From the NCBI RefSeq assembly GCF_000320405.1, contig NZ_KB291676.1:1-38842 (forward strand): a stretch of 38,842 bases of DNA, read 5' to 3'. The notes beneath the pieces are model-generated. The model was not told where the DNA came from and did no database searches. It was given only the letters and a program-made list of their open reading frames with translations. Shown piece after piece: positions 9,467 through 17,393 of the stretch. The first letter of the stretch is position 1. Each line of letters starts with the position of its first letter. The position numbers were made by a program, and so were the translations under genes. This DNA is from Clostridium celatum DSM 1785 (GTDB lineage Bacteria > Bacillota > Clostridia > Clostridiales > Clostridiaceae).

Positions 9467-10009
9467 ATGAATATACGAATCGCTAAACCTGAAGATGCAA
9501 AAAAACTTGTTGATATATATAAATATTATGTTGAAGAAACTTCAGTAACATTTGAATATGATATCCCCTCTATTGAGGAATTTACTAAAAGAATTGAAAA
9601 AACTTTAAAAAAATACCCTTATCTAGTAGCAGAAAAAAACAATAAAATTTATGGATATGCTTATGCAGGTGCTTTTAAAGGAAGACGTGCTTATGATTGG
9701 TCTGTTGAAACTTCTATTTATGTAAAAGCTGGTATATCAAATCATGGAGTTGGTACTTTACTTTATAAAGAACTTGAAAGATATCTTAAACTTCAAAATA
9801 TAATTAATGTAAATGCTTGTATTACTTATCCTAATGAGCAAAGCGAAAACTTCCATAAAAAATTTGGATATAAAGTTGTTGCTCACTTCACTAAATGCGG
9901 TTATAAATTTGGAGAATGGAAAGATATGATTTGGATGGAAAAATTCATTGCAGAACATAACATTCCACCTAAAGCTATGATTCCATTCTCAAAACTTAAT
10001 TTAGGTTAA
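9467..10009 (+). CDS. GNAT acetyltransferase, phosphinothricin/methionine-sulfoximine type
   Basis: 180 residues. It opens with the GNAT strand (NIRIAKPEDAKKLVDIY) and has the subfamily features YYVEETSVTFEY, YAGAFKGRRAYDWSVETSIYV and the acetyl-CoA-binding loop GVGTLLYKELERYL. ENFHKKFGYKVV is the usual C-terminal motif. Relatives (PAT/YwnH/MddA-like) acetylate glutamine-synthetase inhibitors such as phosphinothricin or methionine sulfoximine with acetyl-CoA in the cytoplasm; the actual substrate here is inferred only from family. GGAGG at 9455-9459 supports the ATG. It is a single-gene unit between two terminators. Confidence 0.88.
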   Translation: MNIRIAKPEDAKKLVDIYKYYVEETSVTFEYDIPSIEEFTKRIEKTLKKYPYLVAEKNNKIYGYAYAGAFKGRRAYDWSVETSIYVKAGISNHGVGTLLYKELERYLKLQNIINVNACITYPNEQSENFHKKFGYKVVAHFTKCGYKFGEWKDMIWMEKFIAEHNIPPKAMIPFSKLNLG

Positions 10010-10017
10010 TATTAAAA

Positions 10018-10053
10018 GCACATGGTACGAATTTTCATTACCATGTGCCTTTG
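10018..10053. terminator. Bidirectional terminator between convergent genes
   Basis: A perfect 10-bp stem (GCACATGGTA at 10018-10027 with 10039-10048). A T-rich tail is present on both strands, serving the GNAT gene (plus) and the lipoprotein gene at 10112 (minus). Confidence 0.75.
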
Positions 10054-10111
10054 TTTAATAATTTTCAAAAGTAGTTTGTAATTTTAAATAATTTAATGTG
10101 TCTTTTAATAT

Positions 10112-10732
10112 TTATCCATGAAAATATCCTGTCCTAGCTGAAACTACAACATAAGGAACTTCTGAACCATCCTCATTTACATATGCTTCATATAAATCGC
10201 CTTCTAAAAACTCTATTTTAGTAACTTCTTTCCCATATTTATCATATAAGTCTTTTTTAAATAATTCTTCCCAATTAGCCATTATAGGAGCATTTAAAGT
10301 AATATAATTTGCTAATCCTTCTATATTATCTAAACTTCCACCCTGAGCTACATATTCATTGGCCAAGCTTTCTATATTAACATTATTCAAGAATGCTTCA
10401 CTCCACTTTAATTTCAATGCTTCCGGCTTATCATTCTGTCCATTAATAATATAATTCTTAACCTTTTCAACAACTTCATTCATATCTATATTTTCTGTTT
10501 GCTTTGAATTATCAACTTCTGATTTTTTACTTACTTCATTATCTTTATTTTCTGTTTGTTCAGATGAATCTTCTATCTTATTTTCACTTGCTTCATTATT
10601 TTCTTTCAAAGATGATATTTCATTTTTCTTATCATCTACCTTATTATTTTTATTTGAATCATTGCTACATCCAACTAAAAATAATGTACATACTGCCATT
10701 ATGCAAATTATACTTTTAATAACCTTACTCAT
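10112..10732 (-). CDS. Putative lipoprotein with charged linker
   Basis: 206 residues. A lipoprotein signal peptide ends at LVGC (Cys22). A low-complexity linker rich in Asn, Lys, Glu and Asp follows (about 23-80), then a compact C-terminal domain (about 85-206) ending in a strand-rich segment (VPYVVVSARTGYFHG). It is probably exported and lipid-anchored to the outer face of the membrane. SD GAGGGG lies 9 nt before the ATG. A second lipoprotein gene on the same strand lies upstream (10828-11829). I do not recognise the domain. Confidence 0.75.
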   Translation of the reverse strand: MSKVIKSIICIMAVCTLFLVGCSNDSNKNNKVDDKKNEISSLKENNEASENKIEDSSEQTENKDNEVSKKSEVDNSKQTENIDMNEVVEKVKNYIINGQNDKPEALKLKWSEAFLNNVNIESLANEYVAQGGSLDNIEGLANYITLNAPIMANWEELFKKDLYDKYGKEVTKIEFLEGDLYEAYVNEDGSEVPYVVVSARTGYFHG

Positions 10733-10827
10733 TCTTCTCTACCCCTCTATATATTATTACTTTTATATTTATTATTTTTAAGTATTTTATATTTTTTATG
10801 TCTTTAATTATTGAAAGATACTTACAA

Positions 10828-11829
10828 TTAACTTATCCGTGTCATTTGACATTTTCTAATTATCCATCTTTCATTAATCTTTTCTGCTTCTGCAATAAAT
10901 CCAATTGCTCCAATTCCTGAAACCCACTTCATACCTTCAAGTGAAACTTCATTTGAGTTATTCTTTAAATATTTATTAACATTAAAAACAAGTCCATCTT
11001 TAAAACTCAGATTTTTAATATATCCTTCATCTTCTAATTCTTTAAAGGTTTTATCAAGCATAGTTACTGAATATTTTTTTGAAATGTATTCAAATAATTG
11101 CTCGTTATCTTCTTGGGAAAAATCTTCAAATGATTTTGTATCTATATTTATATACTTCTTTAAATCATCATTTAGCCCTTTATCAATCTCCCATACCAAA
11201 TCAAATATTTCTCCATATAATTTAGCTTTTTCAGTCTTTAATATTTTATCTTTAAACCTTTCATTCTCTGAAGTTTTAACAAAATAAGCTCCTTGCCTAT
11301 TTTCAATAGTAGCTTCATCCTTTGCTAAAATTTTACCTGTATCCTTTTCTTCAATTTGTAATATAATTTTATTTTCCCTATAATCTCCATCAACATAGCT
11401 CACTTCATTATATGGTGCAAATTCAACAATCTCTCCATCATTTATAATTTCTCTATAAGGACCTTTATCTCCTATAAATCCATCTATATTCTCACCTTTT
11501 AAACTATAAAATTCACCATCATTATAAATATTTTCTTCAACTATCCAATGATATTGAATTTTCTTATCTATGTTACCTTCTATAATAGGAGTAAATCTTA
11601 CTCCATCATGAAAAAAGCTTGCTTTATCACTCCTTATTGTAACTTTAATTTTCTCTTTTTCACTTTCTATATTTTCCTTGTCTTTTTCTATATAATTAAT
11701 TTCTTCTATATCACTAGCTTCTATTTTATTCTTTCCTTCTTCATTATAACATTCTACCTTCTCTACTTCCTTACAACCTAAAATAAAAATCAAACCTAAT
11801 ATCAATACTATACTAGATATCTTTTTAAT
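10828..11829 (-). CDS. Putative lipoprotein with probable ATT start codon
   Basis: 333 residues if read from ATT at 11829. There is no in-frame ATG or GTG near the 5' end. The first common alternative start is TTG at 11805, which has no ribosome binding site and gives a signal peptide lacking basic residues (MILGLIFILGC). Eight codons earlier, ATT sits 7 nt after a perfect AGGAGG (11842-11837) and yields MKKISSIVLILGLIFILGC, a textbook lipoprotein signal with Cys19. The mature protein is acidic at first, then has a beta-rich region (FFHDGVRFTPIIEG to EATIENRQGAYFV) and a C-terminal helical and strand domain. The function is unknown. Its neighbour at 10112 is also a lipoprotein. Confidence 0.75.
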   Translation of the reverse strand: MKKISSIVLILGLIFILGCKEVEKVECYNEEGKNKIEASDIEEINYIEKDKENIESEKEKIKVTIRSDKASFFHDGVRFTPIIEGNIDKKIQYHWIVEENIYNDGEFYSLKGENIDGFIGDKGPYREIINDGEIVEFAPYNEVSYVDGDYRENKIILQIEEKDTGKILAKDEATIENRQGAYFVKTSENERFKDKILKTEKAKLYGEIFDLVWEIDKGLNDDLKKYINIDTKSFEDFSQEDNEQLFEYISKKYSVTMLDKTFKELEDEGYIKNLSFKDGLVFNVNKYLKNNSNEVSLEGMKWVSGIGAIGFIAEAEKINERWIIRKCQMTRIS

Positions 11830-12123
11830 ATTATCACCTCCTAAAGATTCTCTATATCTAACTCACAATTTTATTAATATATTTTATCCTATATACTTAA
11901 ATATTATCTTTTATCACTTAATTTTCATTGATACTTAATTTCTAATTCATCTAAAGTACCTTTATTCTTTTTATGATTTTGTTAATCTGTAAGTATTCAT
12001 ACTCAAAAAATTTTCTCTTATTTGATTTAAATATATCTACTTCTAAATAGCTTTTCTTCTACACTATAACTCATTATGATATTATATATTTATATAAATT
12101 ACTGTAAATTGGAGATTATTAAA

Positions 12124-12654
12124 ATGAATATTACAATTAGAAAAGAAAATACTGAAGACTTTAAAATAATTTATGATTTAATAAAGAACTCTTTTAAGCA
12201 TGCTGAACATAGCGATGGTACTGAACAAGATTTAGTTAATAGACTTAGAACTTCAGAAAGTTATATTCCTGATCTTTCATTAGTAGCTACAATTAATGAT
12301 AATATAGTTGGATATATTATGTTTACAAAAATAACTATCAATAATGAAAATGATAAATATGATTCATTAGCACTAGCCCCTCTTGCAGTAAGCACTGATT
12401 ATCAAGGTATTGGCATTGGTAGTATATTAGTTAAAACAGGATTACTAAGTGCTAAAGAATTAGGATATGAATCAGTAGTTGTTCTAGGAAGTGAAAAATA
12501 TTATCCTAGATTTGGATTTAAAGAAGCTTTAACATTTGATATTAAAGCTCCCTTTGATGTTCCAAATGAAAATTTTATGGCAATTGAATTAAATAAAAAT
12601 TCTTTAAAAAATGTATCTGGTACTGTTGTATATGCTAAAGAATTTTTTGAATAA
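12124..12654 (+). CDS. GNAT acetyltransferase, YhbS-like
   Basis: 176 residues from the ATG at 12124, chosen because GGAG at 12111-12114 precedes it by 9 nt; an ATG at 12076 lacks a site and adds a non-family extension. The sequence follows the YhbS pattern closely: LAPLAVSTDYQGIGIGSILV (acetyl-CoA loop), VVVLGSEKYYPRFGF and the ending VSGTVVYAKEFFE. It transfers acetyl groups from acetyl-CoA to an unknown small molecule or protein. It stands alone, with a terminator after it. Confidence 0.87.
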   Translation: MNITIRKENTEDFKIIYDLIKNSFKHAEHSDGTEQDLVNRLRTSESYIPDLSLVATINDNIVGYIMFTKITINNENDKYDSLALAPLAVSTDYQGIGIGSILVKTGLLSAKELGYESVVVLGSEKYYPRFGFKEALTFDIKAPFDVPNENFMAIELNKNSLKNVSGTVVYAKEFFE

Positions 12655-12700
12655 ATTTTAAATTGTTATATAGTAATTAATACTTAAAATATACTTAAAA

Positions 12701-12746
12701 AATCCAAATAGGCACTATTTCTATATAGCCTTATTGGGATTTTTTA
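12701..12746 (+). terminator. Terminator after the YhbS-like gene
   Basis: AATCC/GGATT base stem, then AATAGGC/GCCTTATT with one mismatch and one bulge, followed by TTTTTT. Confidence 0.75.
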
Positions 12747-12791
12747 ATATATATTTATTACTGCTATTAAATATAGGTATTACAATATTAC

Positions 12792-13154
12792 TTAACTAAA
12801 AAAATAATATATTACTAAGTTAATTATATGAATCAAATTAATTAATGCATATACACCAATTAAAACTTTACTTGCAAGTAATGATCTCTTCATTTGTATA
12901 ATAGTAGATTTTTCACTTCTATAATACCAATATGCTAAAATTAACGCCATACCTCCTATTTTTAAAAAATACAATACTATTCCATCTATTATCGTATTTA
13001 AAAAGAAATTAACTTCGATAAATAAATCTGGTGCTGAAGTTAATAAAAATTTAGTAAATAATAAATCACTCAAATTCAATAAATATAAAAAAATTAAAAT
13101 TTTCTTTAATTTATATTTACTATTTCCCCTTATATCTATAACATTAGTTTTCAT
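12792..13154 (-). CDS. Small integral membrane protein (DUF5658-like)
   Basis: 120 residues from the ATG at 13154. A GTG at 13166 overlaps the ribosome binding site (AGGTGGAG) and is not used. After a polar N-terminus, three hydrophobic helices follow: about residues 18-37, 57-77 and 97-118. The pattern LYLLNLSDLLFTKFLL, then an acidic residue and Asn before the second helix (VNFFLN), resembles DUF5658, whose role is unknown. Assignment to that family is from memory of its layout and is not certain. Confidence 0.65.
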   Translation of the reverse strand: MKTNVIDIRGNSKYKLKKILIFLYLLNLSDLLFTKFLLTSAPDLFIEVNFFLNTIIDGIVLYFLKIGGMALILAYWYYRSEKSTIIQMKRSLLASKVLIGVYALINLIHIINLVIYYFFS

Positions 13155-13336
13155 AAACTTCTCCACCTACCATTCCTATTAATATGCTTTTGTAATTTTT
13201 TTACTTATATTAAAATTATACACCACTTCTTATTACAATAGTAATATTTTTACAATTAATAGTTCCTGTTTACTTCTTATCTAATCATAAATTCTATAAG
13301 GTTTATAATTTATCAGTCTTTTCTATTTTAATAAGA

Positions 13337-13397
13337 AAAAAAGCATAACTACTAGCCTTAGACAAACTCTGTCTTTTGCTATTAATCATGCTTTTTT
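13337..13397 (-). terminator. Branched terminator after the methyltransferase-like gene
   Basis: An outer stem AAAAAAGCAT (13337-13346) with 13388-13397, an inner hairpin AGACA/TGTCT flanked by TAGC/GCTA, and a U run on the minus strand. The stop codon of the gene abuts the stem. Confidence 0.75.
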
Positions 13398-13398
13398 G

Positions 13399-14142
13399 TT
13401 ATACATTTAATACTTCTTTAAACTCTGCTAAAACTTGTGATACTAGATTCTCATCTAACTTTTCATAATACTCTAAAAGATTTGATTCTTGAATTGCTTC
13501 AAAAGCTCTTCTACTTGACTCCATCCAATTTTCAGGTATATAGACCCATACTATTTCATTATAGCTACAACTTAATAAGAAATGCTCCATTCCAAAGAAA
13601 CTATATTCTTCAATATTATGAAGCTCATTAAATTTTTTATAATCACTTACTATTTGAGATGTTATTTTATATTCATAAATATCCGCATAGAAAAAATCAA
13701 AATTTTCAGGCTTTGCTTCAAAAGCATCTCCACATACTATAGTTACTTTTTCATTTTTATCAAAGTTACTATAATATAAATCTATTACTTCCTTACTTAT
13801 TTCATATACTATTATTTCTTTAACATCACTTTTTTTTGCCATTTCCTCAACTACATATCCAAGCCCAAGTCCTACTACTCCAACTTTACCCTTTGCCATT
13901 TTTATAGCAAAATATGATGCTTGAATTTCAAGAGGAGTTAATCTCATCCAAATATGTTCAGGTCCATGTAATTCTAATATTTCTAAATCTACACTATCCT
14001 CTTTTGTATATAAATATCCCTGAACTAATCCTTTTAAACCATCTACACTTTTTATTTCATAATCCCCAATTTTATTTTTCTTAATTTTATTATTAGATTC
14101 ATTTATTTTATTTAAAACATATTCTTTTTCAAAAGGTTTCAA
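13399..14142 (-). CDS. Class I SAM-dependent methyltransferase-fold protein
   Basis: 247 residues from TTG at 14142, which follows AGAAAGGA by about 10 nt. A TTG at 14172 has no binding site. The core resembles spermidine-synthase/methyltransferase folds: motif I VGVVGLGLGYVVEEMA, the acidic strand end IIVYEISKEVI, then VTIVCGDAFEA and FDFFYADIY. Before the core, a short beta segment contains LELHGPEHIWMRLTPLEIQ, also seen in related uncharacterised clostridial proteins. The substrate is unknown, and catalysis as a methyltransferase is not shown. Confidence 0.72.
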   Translation of the reverse strand: MKPFEKEYVLNKINESNNKIKKNKIGDYEIKSVDGLKGLVQGYLYTKEDSVDLEILELHGPEHIWMRLTPLEIQASYFAIKMAKGKVGVVGLGLGYVVEEMAKKSDVKEIIVYEISKEVIDLYYSNFDKNEKVTIVCGDAFEAKPENFDFFYADIYEYKITSQIVSDYKKFNELHNIEEYSFFGMEHFLLSCSYNEIVWVYIPENWMESSRRAFEAIQESNLLEYYEKLDENLVSQVLAEFKEVLNV

Positions 14143-14339
14143 CTTTAACAATTCCTTTCTAAATGTTATCAAAACTGAAATTTAACTAACACATGGTAAA
14201 TTTAACCTGATTTTTTATAAATAAATTAAATATTTTACTATAATTATACCTTTATATTATATTGTCAATTTATTCAAATTTCAATATGTTCTATTTTTAT
14301 TTTGAGGAATTTTTTTACAGTATATATATAAAAAACATG

Positions 14340-14367
14340 TTGCTATTTCCGACTAATATGGTATACT
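14340..14367 (+). promoter_or_regulatory. Promoter of the HesB-like gene
   Basis: TTGCTA, 16-nt spacer, TATACT, about 40 nt before the start codon. Confidence 0.65.
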
Positions 14368-14408
14368 ATAAACATAATTTGAAATAAAAATTTCGAGAGG
14401 TGAACATA

Positions 14409-14741
14409 ATGAACAAATTTTTAGTAAGCGAACAAGCATATAACGAATTCAAGACTTTCCTTGATGAAAATGAAGTAGAAAACTACAGCATAAGAATTAA
14501 CTTAGCTGGATTTGGTTGCAGTGGCCCAGCTTTCAATATAACTGTTGATGAAGCAAAAGAAGGAGATGTTGTTGAAAAAATCAACGATATTACTTTAATT
14601 GCTGAAGAAAAATTAGTTGATGAATTTGGTGGATTTAAATTACTTTCATCAGAAGAAAATGGTGGTAGAGGATTATCATTAAAACCAGTTATCGAAGTTG
14701 AAGGTGGTTGTGGTTCTTGTGGTGGTGGATGTCACCACTAA
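14409..14741 (+). CDS. HesB/IscA-like protein with Cys-rich C-terminus
   Basis: 110 residues from the ATG at 14409, 8 nt after GAGAGG; a GTG at 14400 is inside that site. The body (about 1-95) follows the A-type iron-sulfur carrier fold, with the first Cys in GFGCSGPAFN and the usual LIAEEKLVDEFGGFKL segment. Instead of the standard CxC near the end, it has GGCGSCGGGCHH: three Cys and two His. That tail should bind metal, perhaps an Fe-S cluster, iron or zinc. It is a single gene with its own promoter and terminator. The function as cluster carrier is inferred from family. Confidence 0.82.
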   Translation: MNKFLVSEQAYNEFKTFLDENEVENYSIRINLAGFGCSGPAFNITVDEAKEGDVVEKINDITLIAEEKLVDEFGGFKLLSSEENGGRGLSLKPVIEVEGGCGSCGGGCHH

Positions 14742-14744
14742 AAT

Positions 14745-14776
14745 AAAAAAGTCGTTACTTTCGTAACGACTTTTTT
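14745..14776. terminator. Strong bidirectional terminator
   Basis: A perfect 14-bp stem (14745-14758 with 14763-14776), TTTC loop, and a run of six T on the plus strand and six on the minus strand. It ends the HesB-like gene and can serve the minus-strand gene at 14838. Confidence 0.92.
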
Positions 14777-14837
14777 CAATTCTTTAATAATAATTATATA
14801 ATTATTACTTAACATTATTTAAAAATTTATATTATTT

Positions 14838-15485
14838 CTAGTATACAAATGAATAATCTATATATTTATTATTTATTTCTTGAATTCCATCTAAGATATC
14901 AATCCAATACTCTTTTTTTATCATTTCTTCTTTTCTTTTTTCTTCATCTAAATTATCACAATGTTTTTGATAGAACTGAACAAAGTAATTATTTAAATCT
15001 TTAGACATATTTAATAATACCTCAAAATCTGTATATGCTTTACCCTTTAATTCCATTGTATAGCTATTTTCTTTCATATCATTTTGAAGGTATGCATATA
15101 TAAGTTCTTCAATCTCCCAATATAAATCAATTTTATTTGAGATATCTACTTCCTTCTTATTATAGTTAACATTTTTATTTTTTAAATTTTCTACTTCGGC
15201 TTCATATAATTCTACCTCTGCCTTAGTAATTTCACCATAATTTTTGTATAAAGCTAATAATTCTTCATTATTAATACTATTAGCTTTAATACATCCCTCT
15301 AATGTAGCAAGTATTGATTCATTTCTATATCTAATTTGTTCTATCTTACTATAGTTGTCTTCTCTTAATATATGCTTATATTCATGGTTAATTACTACTT
15401 GATAAATATTAATTATTAAGCTTATTATTAAAAGCGTTGTAACTATTATAAAATATCTATTTTTAACTTTATCTTTTAAGTGCAT
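14838..15485 (-). CDS. Single-pass membrane protein with coiled coil, next to relQ
   Basis: 215 residues. One membrane helix (about 12-31) follows a basic N-terminus, so the rest should lie outside the membrane. The remaining 180 residues are almost all helical and highly charged, with coiled-coil character around 85-115 and 180-205. It starts 13 nt after the RelQ-like gene, with AAGGGGAAG as ribosome binding site, so both are probably co-transcribed. I recognise no family. Its place directly behind a (p)ppGpp synthetase is worth noting but does not prove a shared function. Confidence 0.7.
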   Translation of the reverse strand: MHLKDKVKNRYFIIVTTLLIISLIINIYQVVINHEYKHILREDNYSKIEQIRYRNESILATLEGCIKANSINNEELLALYKNYGEITKAEVELYEAEVENLKNKNVNYNKKEVDISNKIDLYWEIEELIYAYLQNDMKENSYTMELKGKAYTDFEVLLNMSKDLNNYFVQFYQKHCDNLDEEKRKEEMIKKEYWIDILDGIQEINNKYIDYSFVY

Positions 15486-15498
15486 AAACCTCTTCCCC

Positions 15499-16294
15499 TT
15501 AGTTTTCTCTATATCTTTCTATATCCTTCTTTATTGAATCTAGTAAACTATTAAGTTCCCAAACTTCCCCTTCATCTACAAGTTTATTCAACATTACCTG
15601 ATATCTACTTGCTTCCATAGCTCTTCCTATAGACATTAATGTTATTATATTATTCATTATGTTGCTTATAATATCTGACTTAACTTCAAACAATCTTTGA
15701 GCATCCTTTATTTCATCTTTTATTTCAAGCATTTGTTCATCTAAATTAAATGCTGAATCTGCAGCTTCTTTTAATTTAATTTTCAAATCCTCTGGTATAT
15801 GCTGTTTATACTTGTAATTTAAAGAATGTTCTATAGTTGCCCAGAAGTTCATTGCCAAAGTTCTTATTTGAAACTCTGCTAATATTTCTTGTGGTCCTTC
15901 TGCTGTATATACAGTATATTTAATAATCATATGATAACTTCTATAACCACTTTCTTTAACATTTCTAACATAGTCTTTTTCGTAAAGAATCTGCATATCC
16001 TTTCTTGCACGAAGTAACTCTATTACTTTATCTATATCATCAACAAACTGGCACATTATTCTTATACCAGCTATATCCTCCATTTCTTCTCTAACTCTAT
16101 CTAACGGAATTCCGAATTTATTTGCTTTTTCAAGAAGGCTCGAGACCTCTTTAACTCTTCCTGTAACAAATTCTATTGGAGGAATATTCATTTCTTTTTC
16201 TATATTCTTTTCTTATACTTTTAAGTTTAACCTTTAACTCTTCTACAGCCTGTTCATAAGGCATAAGGAAACTTTTCCAGCTTTGCATTGCCAT
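15499..16294 (-). pseudogene. relQ: RelQ-type small alarmone synthetase, frameshifted
   Basis: Repaired, this would be about 264 residues, the size of RelQ/YjbM enzymes that make (p)ppGpp from GTP/GDP and ATP and lack a hydrolase domain. The first frame starts at 16294 (SD AAGGGTG) and reads MAMQSWKSFLMPYEQAVEE through to RKRNEYS. The second, from 16178, reads PIEFVTGRVKEV, then EDIAGIRIMCQF, SGYRSYHMII and EFQIRTLAMNFWATIEH, all synthetase motifs. The junction TTCCTCC (minus strand, 16184-16178) has one base too many compared with the TTCTCC needed to read EYSPIEF. An internal ATG at 16191 could give a protein lacking the N-terminal 40 residues, but it has no fitting site. The gene is either inactivated or carries a sequence error. 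Confidence 0.85.
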
Positions 16295-16326
16295 ATATAC
16301 ATCACCCTTATAATTAATACAAATAC

Positions 16327-16354
16327 ATTATATCAAAAACACATCAAAGTGTAA
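16327..16354 (-). promoter_or_regulatory. Promoter of the relQ-like operon
   Basis: TTACAC, 16-nt spacer, TATAAT with TG extension (minus strand), about 33 nt before the ATG at 16294. Confidence 0.65.
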
Positions 16355-16472
16355 CTAAAAATTACCACAAGTAAATATAATCTTATTTTTCATCTTAATT
16401 ATTGCCTTAATGAAGTAAAAGACATAATTTAAACTTAATAAAACATAAAATTTTAATTTATGTATAATAATT

Positions 16473-17162
16473 TTAGTCTAAAATTTTTATAGGATTAAAA
16501 TCTATAAAATCACAAGAAGTCATTATATACTCAACCCCATTTATTATTCCTTCTTTAGCTTTTATATTTGATGGTCCATGAAGATGTCCATATATAACCT
16601 TTTCCACACCATACTCTTTAAATATATTAGTGAAATCTGACTCTCCATTCTCATCAGCAAAAGGTGGGTAATGAATCATTACAATAATCTTTTCATAGCC
16701 TGCTTTTTTTGCTGAATCTAAAGATAATTTTAATCTTATTTGCTCCCTAGCATATATTTTTTCATCCTTTGTATTGAACTTATCACTACTTGGATCTAAC
16801 CATCCTCTTGTTCCACATATAGCATACTCATTATAAGCATAATAATTATTTTGCAAGAACTTCATATTTTCATACATAGCATTTAATTTTGATATACTAC
16901 TCCACCAAAAATCATGATTTCCTTTGCTAATTATTTTTTTTCCTGGCAATGAGCTTATCCAATCTAAATCGTATTTACAATCTTCCCATTTCATTGACCA
17001 TGATATATCTCCTGCTATAAGCACAGTGTCATCATCATTAATTTTTTCTATCCAATTATTCTTTATCTTCTCATCATGATTTATCCATCTTTCACCAAAA
17101 ATATCCATAGGTTTATCTACATTAAAAGCTAGATGTAAATCTGATATTGCATATAATGCCAT
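16473..17162 (-). CDS. Calcineurin-like metallophosphoesterase
   Basis: 229 residues. The two-metal site is complete: Asp8-x-His10 (SDLH), Asp52 (AGDISW), Asn82-His83 (KGNHD), His164 (MIHYPP) and His193-x-His195 (GHLHG). Such proteins hydrolyse phosphoesters, but the substrate of this subgroup is not known. SD AAAGGTGAG supports the ATG. It stands alone downstream of the GH89 gene and its terminator; a role in surface glycan use is not implied. No signal peptide is visible, so it should be cytoplasmic. Confidence 0.88.
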   Translation of the reverse strand: MALYAISDLHLAFNVDKPMDIFGERWINHDEKIKNNWIEKINDDDTVLIAGDISWSMKWEDCKYDLDWISSLPGKKIISKGNHDFWWSSISKLNAMYENMKFLQNNYYAYNEYAICGTRGWLDPSSDKFNTKDEKIYAREQIRLKLSLDSAKKAGYEKIIVMIHYPPFADENGESDFTNIFKEYGVEKVIYGHLHGPSNIKAKEGIINGVEYIMTSCDFIDFNPIKILD

Positions 17163-17336
17163 TAAGTATTTCTCACCTTTCTAAATACAATCTTTTATAT
17201 TATAAATTAATTTTATAATTATTGCTTTTTATATTAATTTAATATTCTTACAATATATTATACTTTAATTCTACTGTCTGCAAGTTTCACTAATAAAAAT
17301 TAATGGGTAAAACTTAAAATATTAAAAATAAAATTA

Positions 17337-17371
17337 AAAAACTGAGCAACTATATGCTGCTCAGTTTTTTT
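17337..17371. terminator. Terminator after the GH89 gene
   Basis: A 12-bp stem (17337-17348 with 17358-17369), 9-nt loop, and U runs on both strands. It lies 23 nt after the GH89 stop. Confidence 0.9.
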
Positions 17372-17393
17372 CAGAAATTAATCAATAGATTAA

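Noticed and set aside
16191..16191. ATG at 16191 as the true start of the alarmone synthetase
   Set aside because: The upstream 40 residues match the family N-terminus in the other frame and have their own promoter, ribosome binding site and ATG at 16294.
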